Shown: positions 46,721 through 61,700 of the stretch, piece after piece | How the letters are laid out: every line of letters begins with the position of its first letter | How positions within the stretch are numbered: position 1 is the stretch's first letter | From: Apostichopus japonicus | Lineage: Eukaryota > Echinodermata > Holothuroidea > Aspidochirotida > Stichopodidae | Length of the DNA: 64,000 nt | Assembly: GCF_037975245.1 (NCBI RefSeq) | Contig: NC_092562.1 | Span: 31,560,554 to 31,624,553, forward strand | Reading direction: 5' to 3' | Notes under the pieces: model-generated | What the model saw: the letters and a program-made list of their open reading frames with translations, nothing else | Database searches by the model: none | Told to the model about the DNA's origin: nothing | Program-made: the position numbers and the translations under genes

Positions 46721-49700
46721 TCTACATAATCCCCGTAAGAGTCCATACTTGGGCAAGTACAAATCAGGTTTTTATCCCCGTATAAGTCATCGACGCGACC
46801 CACCGACGGCCAAAACTTGCTCTCAGGCTTCACAAAGGGCTATGGAAATACATAGAATATGTAATTTAACAGTCAAGGACATGTAGGTTTGTGAAGCTCA
46901 TGTTATAATCTACAGCAATACATAATACAGACGCTTGCTCGGATGATAGCATCATGGTAACTTAATAAGGACCATTTCCTTGCTGGACTGACAATTCCTA
47001 ACTATGTTAATAGGTATGCATGATCTTATCATTAACAACCAAAACATGAAACTCTTGGACGTAGGTTTCCAAGGAACAAGAACTCTGCTACTCAATGAAG
47101 TATTTGTTCCAGACAATATTTTCAGCATTCATTAATATCTATACATACTGATTTAACCATGATAAGTATAACACAGTCTGGTCTATGAACCATGATAGCT
47201 TCCCATTACTGCTCATCATCACTGACAAACTAGGATACAAGCTTCAGAGGGATGAGGGAAGGGAGAAATCAACAGAGATCCAGTTTACACTTTTGCTTGG
47301 TATGTTGGTCTTTAAATCTATGAATGATTTGCAGTGTGACAAGAAGTATTTATGTTAAACTAATTATGACTGTTTAGTTTCATTCCAGAATCTCTATCTT
47401 AATTATTCATGTAAGACTCACCAATGGGAATGCAGCTTGTTCTCTACTGTAGGCCTTCTCCCATTTACTGGACATAACCACTTGAGCAGTGTGGGGAGCA
47501 TTCTTCAGGGGACTGTCTTTGACATCAACAAGGCCATCTTGAATATCCTGGATCTCATCTCGAACATCTGATCAGAGAAGAAACAGATCAACAATCACCA
47601 GTTAGAGAATCCCTGGAAACACCACCCATCTTAGAATGTCACAAATCCATGATAATATGGCAACACCCATTTTAGAATGGAATGCCACAGTTCTAGTACA
47701 TACATATGTTAATCATCCTTAGCAACACCCATCTAGTATCAAATGACACAGCTCTAAGGTCACATAATAATCACCCTTAGCAACACCCATCTAGTATCAA
47801 ATGATACAGATCTAAGGTCACATAAAAATCACCCTTAGCAACACCCATCTAGGATCAATTGACACAGCTCTAAGGTCACACTGCAATCACCCTTAGCAAC
47901 ACAAATCTAGAAACAAATGACACAGCTCTAATGTCACATAATTATCACCCTTAGCAACACCAATCTTGAATCAAATGATACAACTCTAAGGTCACAGGCA
48001 ACCACCCTTGGCAACACCAATCTAGAATCAAATGACACAGCTCTAAGGTCACATGGAGATCACCCTTAGTAATACCCATCTAGAATCAAATGATACAACT
48101 CTAAGGTCACTTGGCAATCACCTTTAGCAACACCCTTCTCAGAATCGATACAAAACTACAATTGGATCATATGACACTTAAGTCCCCCCCAATTGTTATA
48201 ACAAACATGCTATCTTCAATTGCATTTGGCAATGCTGTCTGATTTACCTTACCCCCCTCCCCTCCGCCTCCCCACACACACCTATCCTTCCTTAGTTTTC
48301 ATACCCAGATGAACCTTAAGACTCCTAGCCCCCAACCTCTGTAATTCGGCCAAAATGTTTAACAAGGAGTGTTAGCTCAGTGGTTATAACGCCGGTGCCT
48401 TCCAATCATAAGGTCCCTGGTTCGAGTCACTCCAAGATTCGATGTATGTCGTCCAGTTACAGAGTTGTTGACAATTGACAATTCATAATCATGGACATTA
48501 AATGTGAATCTAACAGACTGACTTTGGTCAGCTTGCGTTTTTGATAAGCCAATTCGAGGCTTCTTCACGAGTTCCTGCTAGCAGGAGGATCTAAAATACA
48601 TAAAAACATACATACAAACAATGTCATATTCATTCTGCATTCATTAAATATATCCGATAATAGCTAAGTCATCATTTTAATTACTATTCAATTACTTACA
48701 CAGAAGTGCATCACAAAGTCTGTCTAACTCATCCTTGTTTTCACTTTCTGTAGGCTCAATCATTATCCCAGTAGAGACCGGAAAGGAGACAGTTGGAGCA
48801 TGGAAGCCTAAATAGAGAGAATACAAGATTATACACTGTCAGCAATCTATTAACTGACCAATCAATGAGGTGGCATTTATCTAACTGACCAATGAATGAG
48901 GTGGCAGTTATCTAACTGACCAATGAATGAGGTGGCAGTTATTTAACTGACCAATGAGGTGGTTGGAGCATGGAAGCCTAAATAGAGAGAATACAAGATT
49001 ATACACTGTCAGCAATCTATTAACTGACCAATGAATGAGGTGGCAGTGATCTAACTGACCAATGAATGAGGTGGCAGTTATTTAACTGACCAATGAGGTG
49101 GTTGGAGCATGGAAGCCTAAATAGAGAGAATACAAGATTATACACTGTCAGCAATCTATTAACTGACCAATGAATGAGGTGGCAGTGATCTAACTGACCA
49201 ATGAATGAGGTGGCAGTTATTTAACTGACCAATGAGGTGGTTGGAGCATGGAAGCCTAAATAGAGAGAATACAAGATTATACACTGTCAGCAATCTATTA
49301 ACTGACCGATGAATGAGGTGGCAGTGATCTAACTGACCAATGAATGAGGTGGCAGTTATCTAACTGACCAATGAGGTGGTTGGAGCATGGAAGCCTAAAA
49401 AGAGAGAATACAAGATTATACACTGTCAGCTATCTATTAACTAACCAATCAATGACGCGACAGTTATCTAACTGACCAATGAATGAGATTGCAGTTATCT
49501 AACGCACCAATGAGGTGGTTGGAGCATGGAAGCCTATATAGAGAGAATACAAGATTATATACTGTCAGCTATCTATTTACTGACCAATGAATGAGGTGGC
49601 AGTTATCTAACTGACCAATGAATGAGATTGCAGTTATCTAACGCACCAATGAGGTGGTTGGAGCATGGAAGCCTTAATAGAGAGAATACAAGATATTACA

Positions 49701-52700
49701 CATCTGAACTCTTGCAATGTGTAACCTATGTGTACATCTATATTTATGAATGCTGATCAAAATTTGAAGAATTTATGAATTTACGGTCAATATTTAGAGG
49801 TAGGCCTATGTATTATGGGAAAATTACTTGAAAATGCATCTGAGACTCACATGATGTGAATTACAGCACTTGAGGAAGTTTCCTTCATTGTTAACATTTG
49901 TAATCACCAAAAGAAATTTCGTTGGCATAACCTAGCCAACAACATGCTGAAGAGTCGTGATTTGGAGCTAGATTTGGCAACATTAAATCAGCATTTGACT
50001 TTTTTGAGAAACACATTCAGAGAGTTGCTAGCCACAATTCTAGCAGGGCATACTTAGCATTGCTTTAGCAAACTGATGAAGATTTCTGAAAATGTGCTGT
50101 ACTATATATAGTGCCATATTAGGTCCCAAGACTATACACATTAATACAGTGCAGTATTAGGTCCCAAGACTATACACATTAATACAGTGCCACATTAGGT
50201 CCCAAGACTATATATGTTATACAAAACATCACATTGCTCAATTCTCTAGCAACAGAAATCATGCCTTAATGAATCTGTAAAATTAACAGCTTGTAGCTGA
50301 ATGGATACCACACGTATTCTGCGACATAATGCATCATATGCACTATGAAATCAACAACTTACCAAAATCCTGCAGCCTTTTAGCGATGTCACCAGGTTCA
50401 ACACCAATTTTCTTAAATTCTTTGAGTTCGAGGATAAATTCATGAGCAACAAAACCTAGTGATTTGAAAAAGCAGATAATTTTGTAATAGTGTCTGTCCA
50501 GTCCATGTTTACTTAGCTAGTGATCCCATCGTATTACAATGAGACAACCTTCATGGATTAATCTGAAGTTTTAGTTTTACTATTCGACTGTAACCATAGT
50601 GACAGGGTACAACTCATGTTTTGTGGGATAAGTTGCTGTCTTTATCTTAAAGAAAACGAAACACTCTGGGTGTCAACATCCTTTGAACAATGTTTTCTCA
50701 TCATGTCTCAGAAGTGTGTATGCCATGGCATACCATGATACTACACTGGAAGATACTTCATAGCAACAATAAGGAGAAACTGTGGAATTGTTGATGTAGT
50801 GACAAATCATACTATCTTACTGAACTTATCAACAAAAATAACATTGCAGTATTTTACAATTATGAGTGGCTGGATATCTGATCCACACAGACCAGAGGTC
50901 AGAACAATGTAGGCTTGACTGTATCAGGATATGTTTTGGCTACATGCATATTTCAAGTATTGCCCCCACCCCCCCCCCCGCCCTTCATGATTAAAAGCCA
51001 AATAATGGTTCTGATGCCCAATGTTGTATGTCTAATTGTTTAGAACGGATACCCCTCAAAGAAATAACTTGGAGGAAAAAAACCCTTGAGGAATAGTTTT
51101 TGGAATTTTTTATCAATTTTCAAACTGATGACTTGTATGAACAAGCACACTTTGTACTATGTGTACACTGTGTGTACTATGTGTACACAGTGTGTACACT
51201 GTGTGTAAACTATGTGCACACTGTGTTCTATGTCTCACCATTCTTTCCAGTAAACAGGATTCTGTATGAGTTTTCTAGCCTATTAGCCATATAATTAGCA
51301 TTTAAAATGGCCACCTCTGTAGCCTGTCTCAGTCCACGGGGTCCCATCATCTGTAGACAAAGCAAGAAAATATCTCAAATAATAAACAACGGTGGACATA
51401 ACTAACAACAAAGGTAATTACAAACAGGAACCACATAACTAACAACAAAGTAATCACAAACAGGAAACACATAACTAACAACAAAGTAATCACAAACAGG
51501 AACCACATAACTAACAACAAAGTAATCACAAACAGGAACCACATAACTAACAACAAAGTAATCACAAACAGGAACCACACAACTAACAATGTAATCACAA
51601 ACAGGAACCACATAACTAACAACAAAGTAATCACAAACAGGAACCACATAACTAACAACAAAGGTAATTACAAACAGGAACCACATAACTAACAACAATG
51701 TAATCACAAACAGGAAACAACATAACTAACAACAAAGTAATCACAATCAGGAACCACATAACTAACAACAAAGTAATCACAAACAGGAAACACATAACTA
51801 ACAACAATGTAATCACAAACAGGAAACACATAACTAACAACAAAGTAATCACAAACAGGAACCACATAACTAACAACAAAGTAATCACAAACAGGAACAA
51901 CATAACTAACAACAAAGTAATCACAAACAGGAACAACATAACTAACAACAATGTAATCACAAACAGGAACACATAACTAACAACAATGTAATCACAAACA
52001 GGAAACACATAACTAACAACAATGTTATCACAAACAGGAAACAACAAACAATGTAATCACAAACAGGAACCACATAATTAACAACAATATAATCACAAAA
52101 TAATGCAATTAAGCCAAACAAATGTAGCAGAAATGTCAGAAAAGTAAGTAAGAGCAACTTACTTTGATGTAGGTCCATGTGATAGGCAAGATAGAGCTAG
52201 ATCCCCATGGTGCAGCACTAACAGCGCCCCCATTTCTACCTTCACCAACTCCAACTAATGGATGACTTGGAAGGTGTGGAATGAGATGCTTCTTGCTGTC
52301 AAAAGAATAAGTCATAAAACCACCATAAACACATAAAACTATAAATTAATATTAAATTTAATCGAGTAGTGCAAACAGAGGTAATTATAGAATGTCAACA
52401 CAATAAATCATATTTGCACATAAATGCACTTTGAACGGAATTTAAGAAAAACCCGGTAAGCTGCAGTACAGCCATGCTAACTAAAATCCCGGAATATCTG
52501 GCAGCAATCTGATATCAATCTGTGGATCTGTGAACTCCAGTAAGAATTCATTTTCAGTTTTTGATTGTATTATTCCTCAAGGTCTTAGAATACTTTGAAG
52601 TTTTGGTAACTGTTAGCAAGTTATAGAACATTTAGACCTGAAGTTACACTCATGACATTTTAGACTAGGTAAAGGGCGCCACCATTATTTACCATGCACA

Positions 52701-55700
52701 CTAGCCTGATAAACTTACACCCCAATAGGTCCCATTCCTGGTCCACCTCCCCCATGTGGAATACAGAAAGTCTTGTGGAGGTTGAGGTGAGAGACATCAG
52801 CTCCATAGTCTCCTGGTCTACAGAGTCCCACCTGGGCGTTCATATTGGCGCCATCCAGGTAGACTTGTCCACCATGATGGTGAATCAGTTCCAGCACCTC
52901 TCTCACATCTTCCTCAAAGATTCCGTTAGTGGATGGGTATGTTATCATGAAAGCTGCGAGGCGATTGTTGTACTTTTCAACCTGTAAACAACAACAACAA
53001 GAATAAAAGCTTCACAAATGTCATTTTGTTTGAGTACATTGGAAAGTTGTGTTGTTAATGAATCTGCGGCATTTGGTGAAAGGCATGACAAGAAACTTGT
53101 CAATAGAACCAATAGACTACAAAACCCATCAATCACTTAAAACCATGGAAGCCACAATAACACTTAACACTTACAATAACACTTAACACTTACAATAACA
53201 CTTAACAGGGAAAAGTATTCAAAAACAGGGGAACCCGGAATGACTAATATGACTAATTTTGCAGTCCAGCAAATCAAACACATTTCAAAACAGTGAGTAT
53301 ATAATATCTATCAAAATTCACAAAATAATGACATATGAAGGTCAATTTAATTTAAAGTGGTAATAAACTTGAAGCATCTTTCAAGTGTGAACTTTTAAGC
53401 TTTTAGCTTTGTTCAGACAGTCCAAACATTTGTTCAGACATTGCCAACATTTGTTCCGACAGTCCTAACATTCCCAATACATTTTAGTTTCTGGTATCAT
53501 GACTATCATGACAAGTCGCTTGCAGGACAGCTGGTAGCCGGGTGAGATATGGAGTTAACGAGTCGCCTCGTTTGACTTGAGGACAGCTTACCTGACGTTT
53601 GAGGTCCGCAAGGTCAATATCTCCATTTGGTGCAATCTTGACCGGCTGGACCTCCAAACCTGTCATGTTGGCGCTGGCTGGGTTGGTTCCATGGGCTGAT
53701 GTAGGAATCAAGCACACCTAACCAGGCACAAACAAGAAAGACAATGAATGATGGCTATTAACATAACATAATAACAGCATGCAAGAACAATTGATAGGAA
53801 CGGTACATAGTACCAATATATTTAACTTGATATCCTTACTTTGATGTTCTACATATTTTCAGACTATCATTAAATGTACTAACTATCGCATGAAAAAATA
53901 CTGGTAATGTTAAACAGTTTCACCGTATTGCAAGCATGCATTAAAAGACCTCAAGAAAATGTTCATTAGTAATGCCCTGAGAGTGCACAACATATATGAG
54001 AACTTAGGTGAGAAATATGAGAATACATGACTATGGCCTGTACTGGCCAATGGTAACACTTACATCTCTATGGTGGTCGCCACGGTGATGGTGATAGTTC
54101 ATAATGGCCATCAGTCCGGCATATTCACCTTGAGCACCACTGTTGAAGAGGAAAGGCAGATGATGAATGACATACCATGATATCATATAAATGTAAAACA
54201 TAATTACCAAATGAAATAACGTGACAAGGCATGACATATCTGTAAGCTCTACATAAGACTTCCCACAAACTGACAATGTTTGTAACTTACAAACACAAAA
54301 TTGACTGGGTAAGTATACACCAATTTTAATGAGCTAAGTAACAATTTGATAGAACAAGTTTTAAATCAGAGAACTTGTGATGATATGATGCAGCTTTTAA
54401 TTAGTTGCTGGCAATCCCTATATATCCATTACTTTCCCAGTGGAGGCAATAGGTTGCCAGTCAACAGCCACAGTAAACCTTGTAATACTTGGAATTAGCT
54501 GGGATCATATTTTCTTGTTTTCACTCAATTATTAAAGCTAGATTGCAACTGGGAAGAGATTTTTCCAGACTCTGTCTGAAAATTGTTGATAACTTTTAGA
54601 TCCTCATTCACCACGTAAAGTAATCCCACCCTCAATTCTGTTAATTACTTTTCTCTGATAGCAATAATAAATATAAAGCTTATCATACTTAACTGGCTGC
54701 CACTTTCATATTTGTGAAAGCTAATAAAAAGGCCACAGAGAGTTGACACATAATTTACATACCAGCAAGATAATGTTAATTTGCATTCTACAGGTAGCGA
54801 AAGTTTTATATATTGATATTTCACACAAATCGTTATTTTGTACCTGTTAGGCTGCAGGGATATTCCATCAAACCCTGTGATTTCACACAAATCTTTCTCC
54901 AAGTCTTCAAACATTTGCAGGTAGCCACGGGATTGCTCCGTTGGCACGAACGGATGGATTGCAGAAAATTCTGGCCAAGAAACGGGCTAAATGGGTCAAT
55001 ATTGAGAGGAAGATGTTAATCATACTGTAGACATGTACAAGTGAAGCTAAACTAATACTTAACTAGCATACATGTATTAATATATCACACAAGCTTATGG
55101 CAATAGGAAGGTGTTGTTCCAAGAGCTGGTTTCATTGCTAAGAAATGAAAAGCTCAAAGTTAATTCAGTTGATCTAAAAGCTGCACTGAGCAATAATCTG
55201 TTGCATGACCTAGGACAGGCATATCAAATTTTCTTGGTTTTTTGGTTCACTAATTCCATTCAGGCTCATTAACAGTTGTATTTACAAATGAATTTATCAT
55301 ATCTGGCAACCATTACATAGAAATACCTTGCTACAGTAATGTAAATTTCCAAACTAATATTAATGTCATTTCAGTTTTGTAGTCTCTCCTTCATATCGTT
55401 CTCAATTGGAGATTTTATTTCCCTCTAATCCCTGAAACACCTACTTCATCTATTGTAGTGACAGAAAACAATAAGGCTATACTCAATAGCTTAGCTCCAC
55501 ACATCATCCAAGCATTCATGTTGAAGTGACCAAGTATAGAGTAATATTCTTCACAAACCATGGTCTCACACACATACATCACAACCCCTCCCCCCTCCTC
55601 CCCCACACACAACCACCATCACGCTTGATTAAATTCTGTTTGCATTCAGCAAGGAATTAAATGGATCTCATGGAAGAAAAGCTGTACCGCCTCTCAGGTA

Positions 55701-58700
55701 ATTACAACATGTAATGCTTTTGAGGAAAGAAGGTTTGGTACACCACTTACTATAAGTTCAACTGTAGCATTGAGTTTCATGGTACAGGAACCCAATGGAA
55801 TCATTGAGTGTGCAAGAGAGAGGTCTTTGTTCTCCAGTTGCTTCATATATCGAAGGAGAGCCGTTTCTGAATGGTGGCTGGAAAATTAAAATCACATCAT
55901 GATAAACCATGCATGATACTTAAATAAGGTTGCAAGGCTGTGTACATTTTAGTGGTCATATCTAACACTATTTTAGTGTACAATAATTACTGGATACATA
56001 GTATGTGCTTCCTTTATACTGTCAATGTTATTTAAATTCCTCTGTCTCAATTGTGACAAATGTTTCAATATGTTCATGTCTGTCATTGTTTATATTCTGT
56101 ATACTGTACATATAAGTCAAACTGTTGACACCCGGCAGGCTTGTTTTATAGGATTCTGTAACATGTTTTCGTCTGATACTTAGATGGCTTGTTGTCTAAG
56201 ATTCTGTAACATGTTTTTGTCTGATACTTAGATGGCAAGTTAACGTTTAATGGATGAAATCAGCTTAGCTGTCTCCCGAAATCTTACCTATGAAATACAG
56301 GATGACTGAGATAAGAGGTCTTCCTCTTAAATGATGAGTTACTGATACTTTTCAGGTTTCCTTTGCTTTGCAAATCACCTGCAATCTCCTCCTAGTTAGA
56401 AATGAAAACAAACACGGTTTATATTAAGCACAATGGATACTGTTTAAACAAGCTGTTGAAGGTTTGAGAAATAAACTATAACTCCCCGCTCCCCCTACTC
56501 ACATCTACCCATCTAAGCAGAATGGATACTGTTTAAACAAGCTGTTGAAGGTTTGAGAAATAAACTATAACTTCCCCTCCCCCTACTCACACCTACCCAT
56601 TTAAGCAGAATGGATACTGTTTAAACAAGCTGTTGTAGGCTTAAGAAAGAAAAAGTGTAACTCCTCCTCCCCCCATACCTCCTCCTCCCACCTACCCAAT
56701 TCCCAGAATTGCTAAAACATTGAAGAAATTCTCTGGTTGTATATCGCTATAAATGTCCTGTAATTGTAGCAGTTTTTCATACAAAGGCAAAGATTCTCTG
56801 AATTAGTCAAAGAGTTTTGTTAAGACTAAAACTAGTGTTATGCTGCTGATAAACTCTGGCATAGCCCAACATATCTAGTATAACATTACCAGCAGTTCAT
56901 GACAATTATAAATGACAATACATACTAAGACTAAACAAATACTAAGCAACAAAAATAAACTTGTTCAGCAAACCAGAAAGAACAATGAAAACATAAAGGC
57001 AGTCTTTACCGCTGATGATTTGCACTCAAAAATCCTCAATAGGTCGTTGAGGTCTGCCTCTTCCACTGTTTCATCCAGAGATATCCCAAACTGTAAAAGG
57101 ACAACACTGATTGGATGAAGCTGGTCATGTGACACAAAACATTGTATATGAAGCAGTAGATGCTGTCAACAGTCATGAACTTGTCAGAGCTAATTTGCAA
57201 TTGTTATTCAATATGGATGAGCTATAGTAATGCATGAACAAAGTATCAAAACATCATGGATGACATCACAACGTTGCATCATGAATATGGATGAGTAATA
57301 ACACAACTGTAATCATGAATATGGATGAGTAGTAACACAACTGTAATCATGAATATGGATAGGTAGTAACACAACTGTAATCATGAATATGGACGATGTG
57401 GTTTGCAGTCAGAAATTAAAAACAGGGATAAGATTGAATCATGAAAGTAAAAGAACTTCAACTGAAGCCAAGATAACTTACGCTTCCATCATCAAATTGC
57501 CGAAGGTTTATTTTATGATTATCAGCCTGCTGCTTGATGCCTGCCTTAAGACCATTACACTGAACTCTGAGAGTATCAAAGAATGTGTCTGTCATCATCA
57601 GTTCATGGCCAGCCTGCTTCAGACCTGAGAAAATAATACACCAGATTCTGCATATATCATCATGAATATAATAAAACCACATGTAATAAATTATTCAACT
57701 TTATCATTGATGAAAACTTGCAAAACAAACAACCTAACATGTGATTCAGGTGGGTGAGGTCAGGGTGCTAGGGCTTGAAGATTTTACTAGACAGACACAC
57801 CAGATATATATTCAGTTAATTACCAGTGCCATTATTTAATAACACTAAGAAAGACGTTATCAAATTACATCTAGTACACATCTTTCTGTATGGAAACCTT
57901 GAAGTACCATCAAAATGTTAATATCTTTTATGTACATATATGGGAAGCAATATTCAACACAATAATGAAATGCTTAAACAAGTAATCAGCAAACAAACTG
58001 ACAAATTCCATACTCTTCACAGGTGAGAAATTCATGGTTTACAAACCATGTAACCCACATTTTCCCTGTGCATTTAGACTGCAGCATGACAAATCAATTG
58101 CTTATCACATATTGTGAAACTTGTAAAACACAACTTTGGCAAAACAACTTTTAAATATCAACGTATAAATCATACACATAAACCAGCGCTGCACTGGTTC
58201 GAATCCCGTCCTAGCCGTAAATTTCTTTGCTTTTGTTTTGCTTCTCAAAAGAACAACAAAGTGTACAGTTTTTCTGCATATAATGTCAGCATATTGCAGA
58301 CAATTCTTATCACATTTACATCGACATAAACCTTTTGATTGCACCTCAACGTTTCCATACTTTGTGACCTTGACACTGATTACTCAACCTTACCTTCAGC
58401 TAATATGAGGGTAGAATTATGGATTCTATGTGCTATGTGTTGCAGTCCCTGTGGTCCATGGTAGATACAGTACAGCACACTCATATTGGCCAGCAGAGCC
58501 TAGGAACAAGATAGGAAACATAGAAAAGCTGTTAAGCCTTGAGTAAGAGAGACCTACATGCAACCACAAACAGGTTTCAACTGATGTTCTCACCCCCTTA
58601 CCCCTGCCCCACCCCCAATTAATCCAATCATAATTAATCCTCTCCTCGCTCTCTCCATGCCTGTTCCCACCCCCCCTCATTACCCCTGCCCACCCACTCC

Positions 58701-61700
58701 ATTAATCAAATCATATTTATTCCTCTCCTCCCTCTCTCCATGCCTGGTCGCCCCACCTCCCCATTACCCCTGCCCCACCCCCTCCATTAATCCAATCATA
58801 ATTATTCCTCTCCTCCCTCTCTCAATACCTGGTCCCCCCACCTCCCCATTACCCCTGCCCCACCCCCTCCATTAATCCAATCATAATTATTCCTCTCCGC
58901 CCTCTCTCCATGCCTGTTCCCCCTCCCCATTATCCCTTACCCACCCCTCCATTAATCCAATATTATTCCTCTCCTCACTCTCTCAATACCTGGTCCCCCC
59001 ACCTCCCATTACCCCTGCCCCACCCCCTCCATTAATCCAATCATAATTATGCCTCTCCTCCCTCTCTCCATGCCTGTCCTCCCCTAAATGATTCACTTAA
59101 TATCACAACTAATATTGTGTTACTTTACACAATGCGTGATTCTATAAGCTGCTGTGCTGTGACTTACACTGGATGACAGCATTTCAATTTCTCTTGTACT
59201 TTATCTTAGTTTATCTTTTAAATATGATGATAAAGCCCAGCGATATTGACAAACAATTGATTATCAGGACATCAAAGCATAAGCAGCAAATACAGGCCTA
59301 GGTTGTAAAGATAACTGCTTAGTGTACATAATTATTGTGTAAACATAAGACAAACTAGACAATGGCTTTACATTGCGCAAGTGGTGCTAGGCACCATTTA
59401 AATGGCTTACAATATTCTCCTGTTTTAGACACGATAGAGAAAGCTCATTAGTAAGCTTAGCAATAGCTAAAGACAATTCATCAGTCCTCAGGGCTCACCT
59501 TATGATTAGCAATGTTCACATGTTAATTTGAAACCTCTCACATATTTCTACCACCCCACCTCTCCCTTCCCATCCACAGTTCATCCCCTTCTCTTTTCAC
59601 AGTTATCAAAGCTGTGTAGCCTTTTCTGACTCGGGTTACCAGACCTATGGTGGTATCTTCTGGAAGCCTTCTTCCCCATCCCATAATTTACCTGAGCTCT
59701 ACCCCATCCCATAATTTACCTGAGCCTTCTCCCCCATCCAATAATTTACCTGAGCTCTACCCCATCCTATAATTTACCTGAGCTCTACCCCATCCTATAA
59801 TTTACCTGAGCCTTCTCCCCCATCCCATAATTTACCTGAGCCTTCTCCCCCATCCCATAATTTACCTGAGCCTTCTTCCCCATCCCATAATTTACCTGAG
59901 CCTTCTTCCCCATCCCATAATTTACCTGAGCCTTCTCCCCCATCCCATAATTTACCTGAGCCTTCTTCCCCATCCCATAATTTACCTGAGCCTTCTTCCC
60001 CATCCCATAATTTACCTGAGCCTTCTCCCCCATCCCATAATTTACCTGAGCCTTCTCCCCCATCCCATAATTTACCTGAGCCTTCTCCCCCATCCCATAA
60101 TTTACCTGAGCTCTACCCCATCCTATAATTTACCTGAGCTCTACCCCATCCCATAATTTACCTGAGCCTTCTCCCCCATCCCATAATTTACCTGAGCTCT
60201 ACCCCATCCTATAATTTACCTGAGCTCTACCCCATCCCATAATTTACCTGAGCCTTCTCCCCCATCCCATAATTTACCTGAGCCTTCTCCCCCATCCCAT
60301 AATTTACCTGAGCTTTCTTCCCCATCCCATAATTTACCTGAGCCTTCTTCCCCATCCCATAATTTACCTGAGCCTTCTCCCCCATCCCATAATTTACCTG
60401 AGCCTTCTTCCCCATCCCATAATTTACCTGAGCCTTCTTCCCCATCCCATAATTTACCTGAGCCTTCTTCCCCATCCCATAATTTACCTGAGCCTTCTCC
60501 CCCATCCCATAATTTACCTGAGCCTTCTCCCCCATCCCATAATTTACCTGAGCCTTCTCCCCCATCCCATAATTTACCTGAGCTCTACCCCATCCTATAA
60601 TTTACCTGAGCTCTACCCCATCCCATAATTTACCTGAGCCTTCTCCCCCATCCCATAATTTACCTGAGCCTTCTCCCCCATCCCATAATTTACCTGAGCC
60701 TTCTTCCCCATCCCATAATTTACCTGAGCCTTCTTCCCCATCCCATAATTTACCTGAGCCTTCTTCCCCATCCCATAATTTACCTGAGCCTTCTCCCCCA
60801 TCCCATAATTTACCTGAGCCTTCTCCCCCATCCCATAATTTACCTGAGCCTTCTCCCCCATCCCATAATTTACCTGAGCTCTACCCCATCCTATAATTTA
60901 CCTGAGCTCTACCCCATCCCATAATTTACCTGAGCCTTCTCCCCCATCCCATAATTTACCTGAGCCTTCTTCCCCATCCCATAATTTACCTGAGCCTTCT
61001 CCCCCATCCCATAATTTACCTGAGCCTTCTCCCCCATCCCATAATTTACCTGAGCCTTCTTCCCCATCCCATAATTTACCTGAGCCTTCTCCCCCATCCC
61101 ATAATTTACCTGAGCCTTCTCCCCCATCCCATAATTTACCTGAGCCTTCTTCCCCATCCCATAATTTACCTGAGCCTTCTCCCCCATCCCATAATTTACC
61201 TGAGCCTTCTCCCCCATCCCATAATTTACCTGAGCCTTCTTCCCCATCCCATAATTTACCTGAGCCTTCTTCCCCATCCCATAATTTACCTGAGCCTTCT
61301 CCCCCATCCCATAATTTACCTGAGCCTTCTTCCCCATCCCATAATTTACCTGAGCCTTCTCCCCCATCCCATAATTTACCTGAGCCTTCTCCCCCATCCC
61401 ATAATTTACCTGAGCCTTCTTCCCCATCCCATAATTTACCTGAGCCTTCTCCCCCATCCCATAATTTACCTGAGCCCTCTCCCCCATCCCATAATTTACC
61501 TGAGCTTTCTTCCCCATCCCATAATTTACCTGGGCCTTCTTCCCCATCCCATAATTTACCTGAGCCTTCTCCCCCATCCCATAATTTACCTGAGCCTTCT
61601 TCCCCATCCCATAATTTACCTGAGCCTTCTTCCCCATCCCATAATTTACCTGAGCCTTCTCCCCCATCCCATAATTTACCTGAGCCTTCTCCCCCATCCC

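Noticed and set aside
48366-48440. Functional tRNA gene
   Set aside because: A- and B-box motifs are present but the acceptor stem does not close, and the sequence runs into a SINE body shared with another locus.
51347-52178. Minus-strand frames that look like hydrophobic membrane repeats
   Set aside because: They are translations of the 36-bp intronic minisatellite between two confirmed GLDC exons.
60909-61697. 262-codon minus-strand open frame of a ten-residue repeat
   Set aside because: It is the translation of the 30-bp intronic minisatellite, whose unit length is a multiple of three. It lies downstream of a real GLDC donor and is cut off from the exon frame by a TAG in the second unit. 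The same applies to the frames at 59785-60093, 60227-60565 and 60613-60861.
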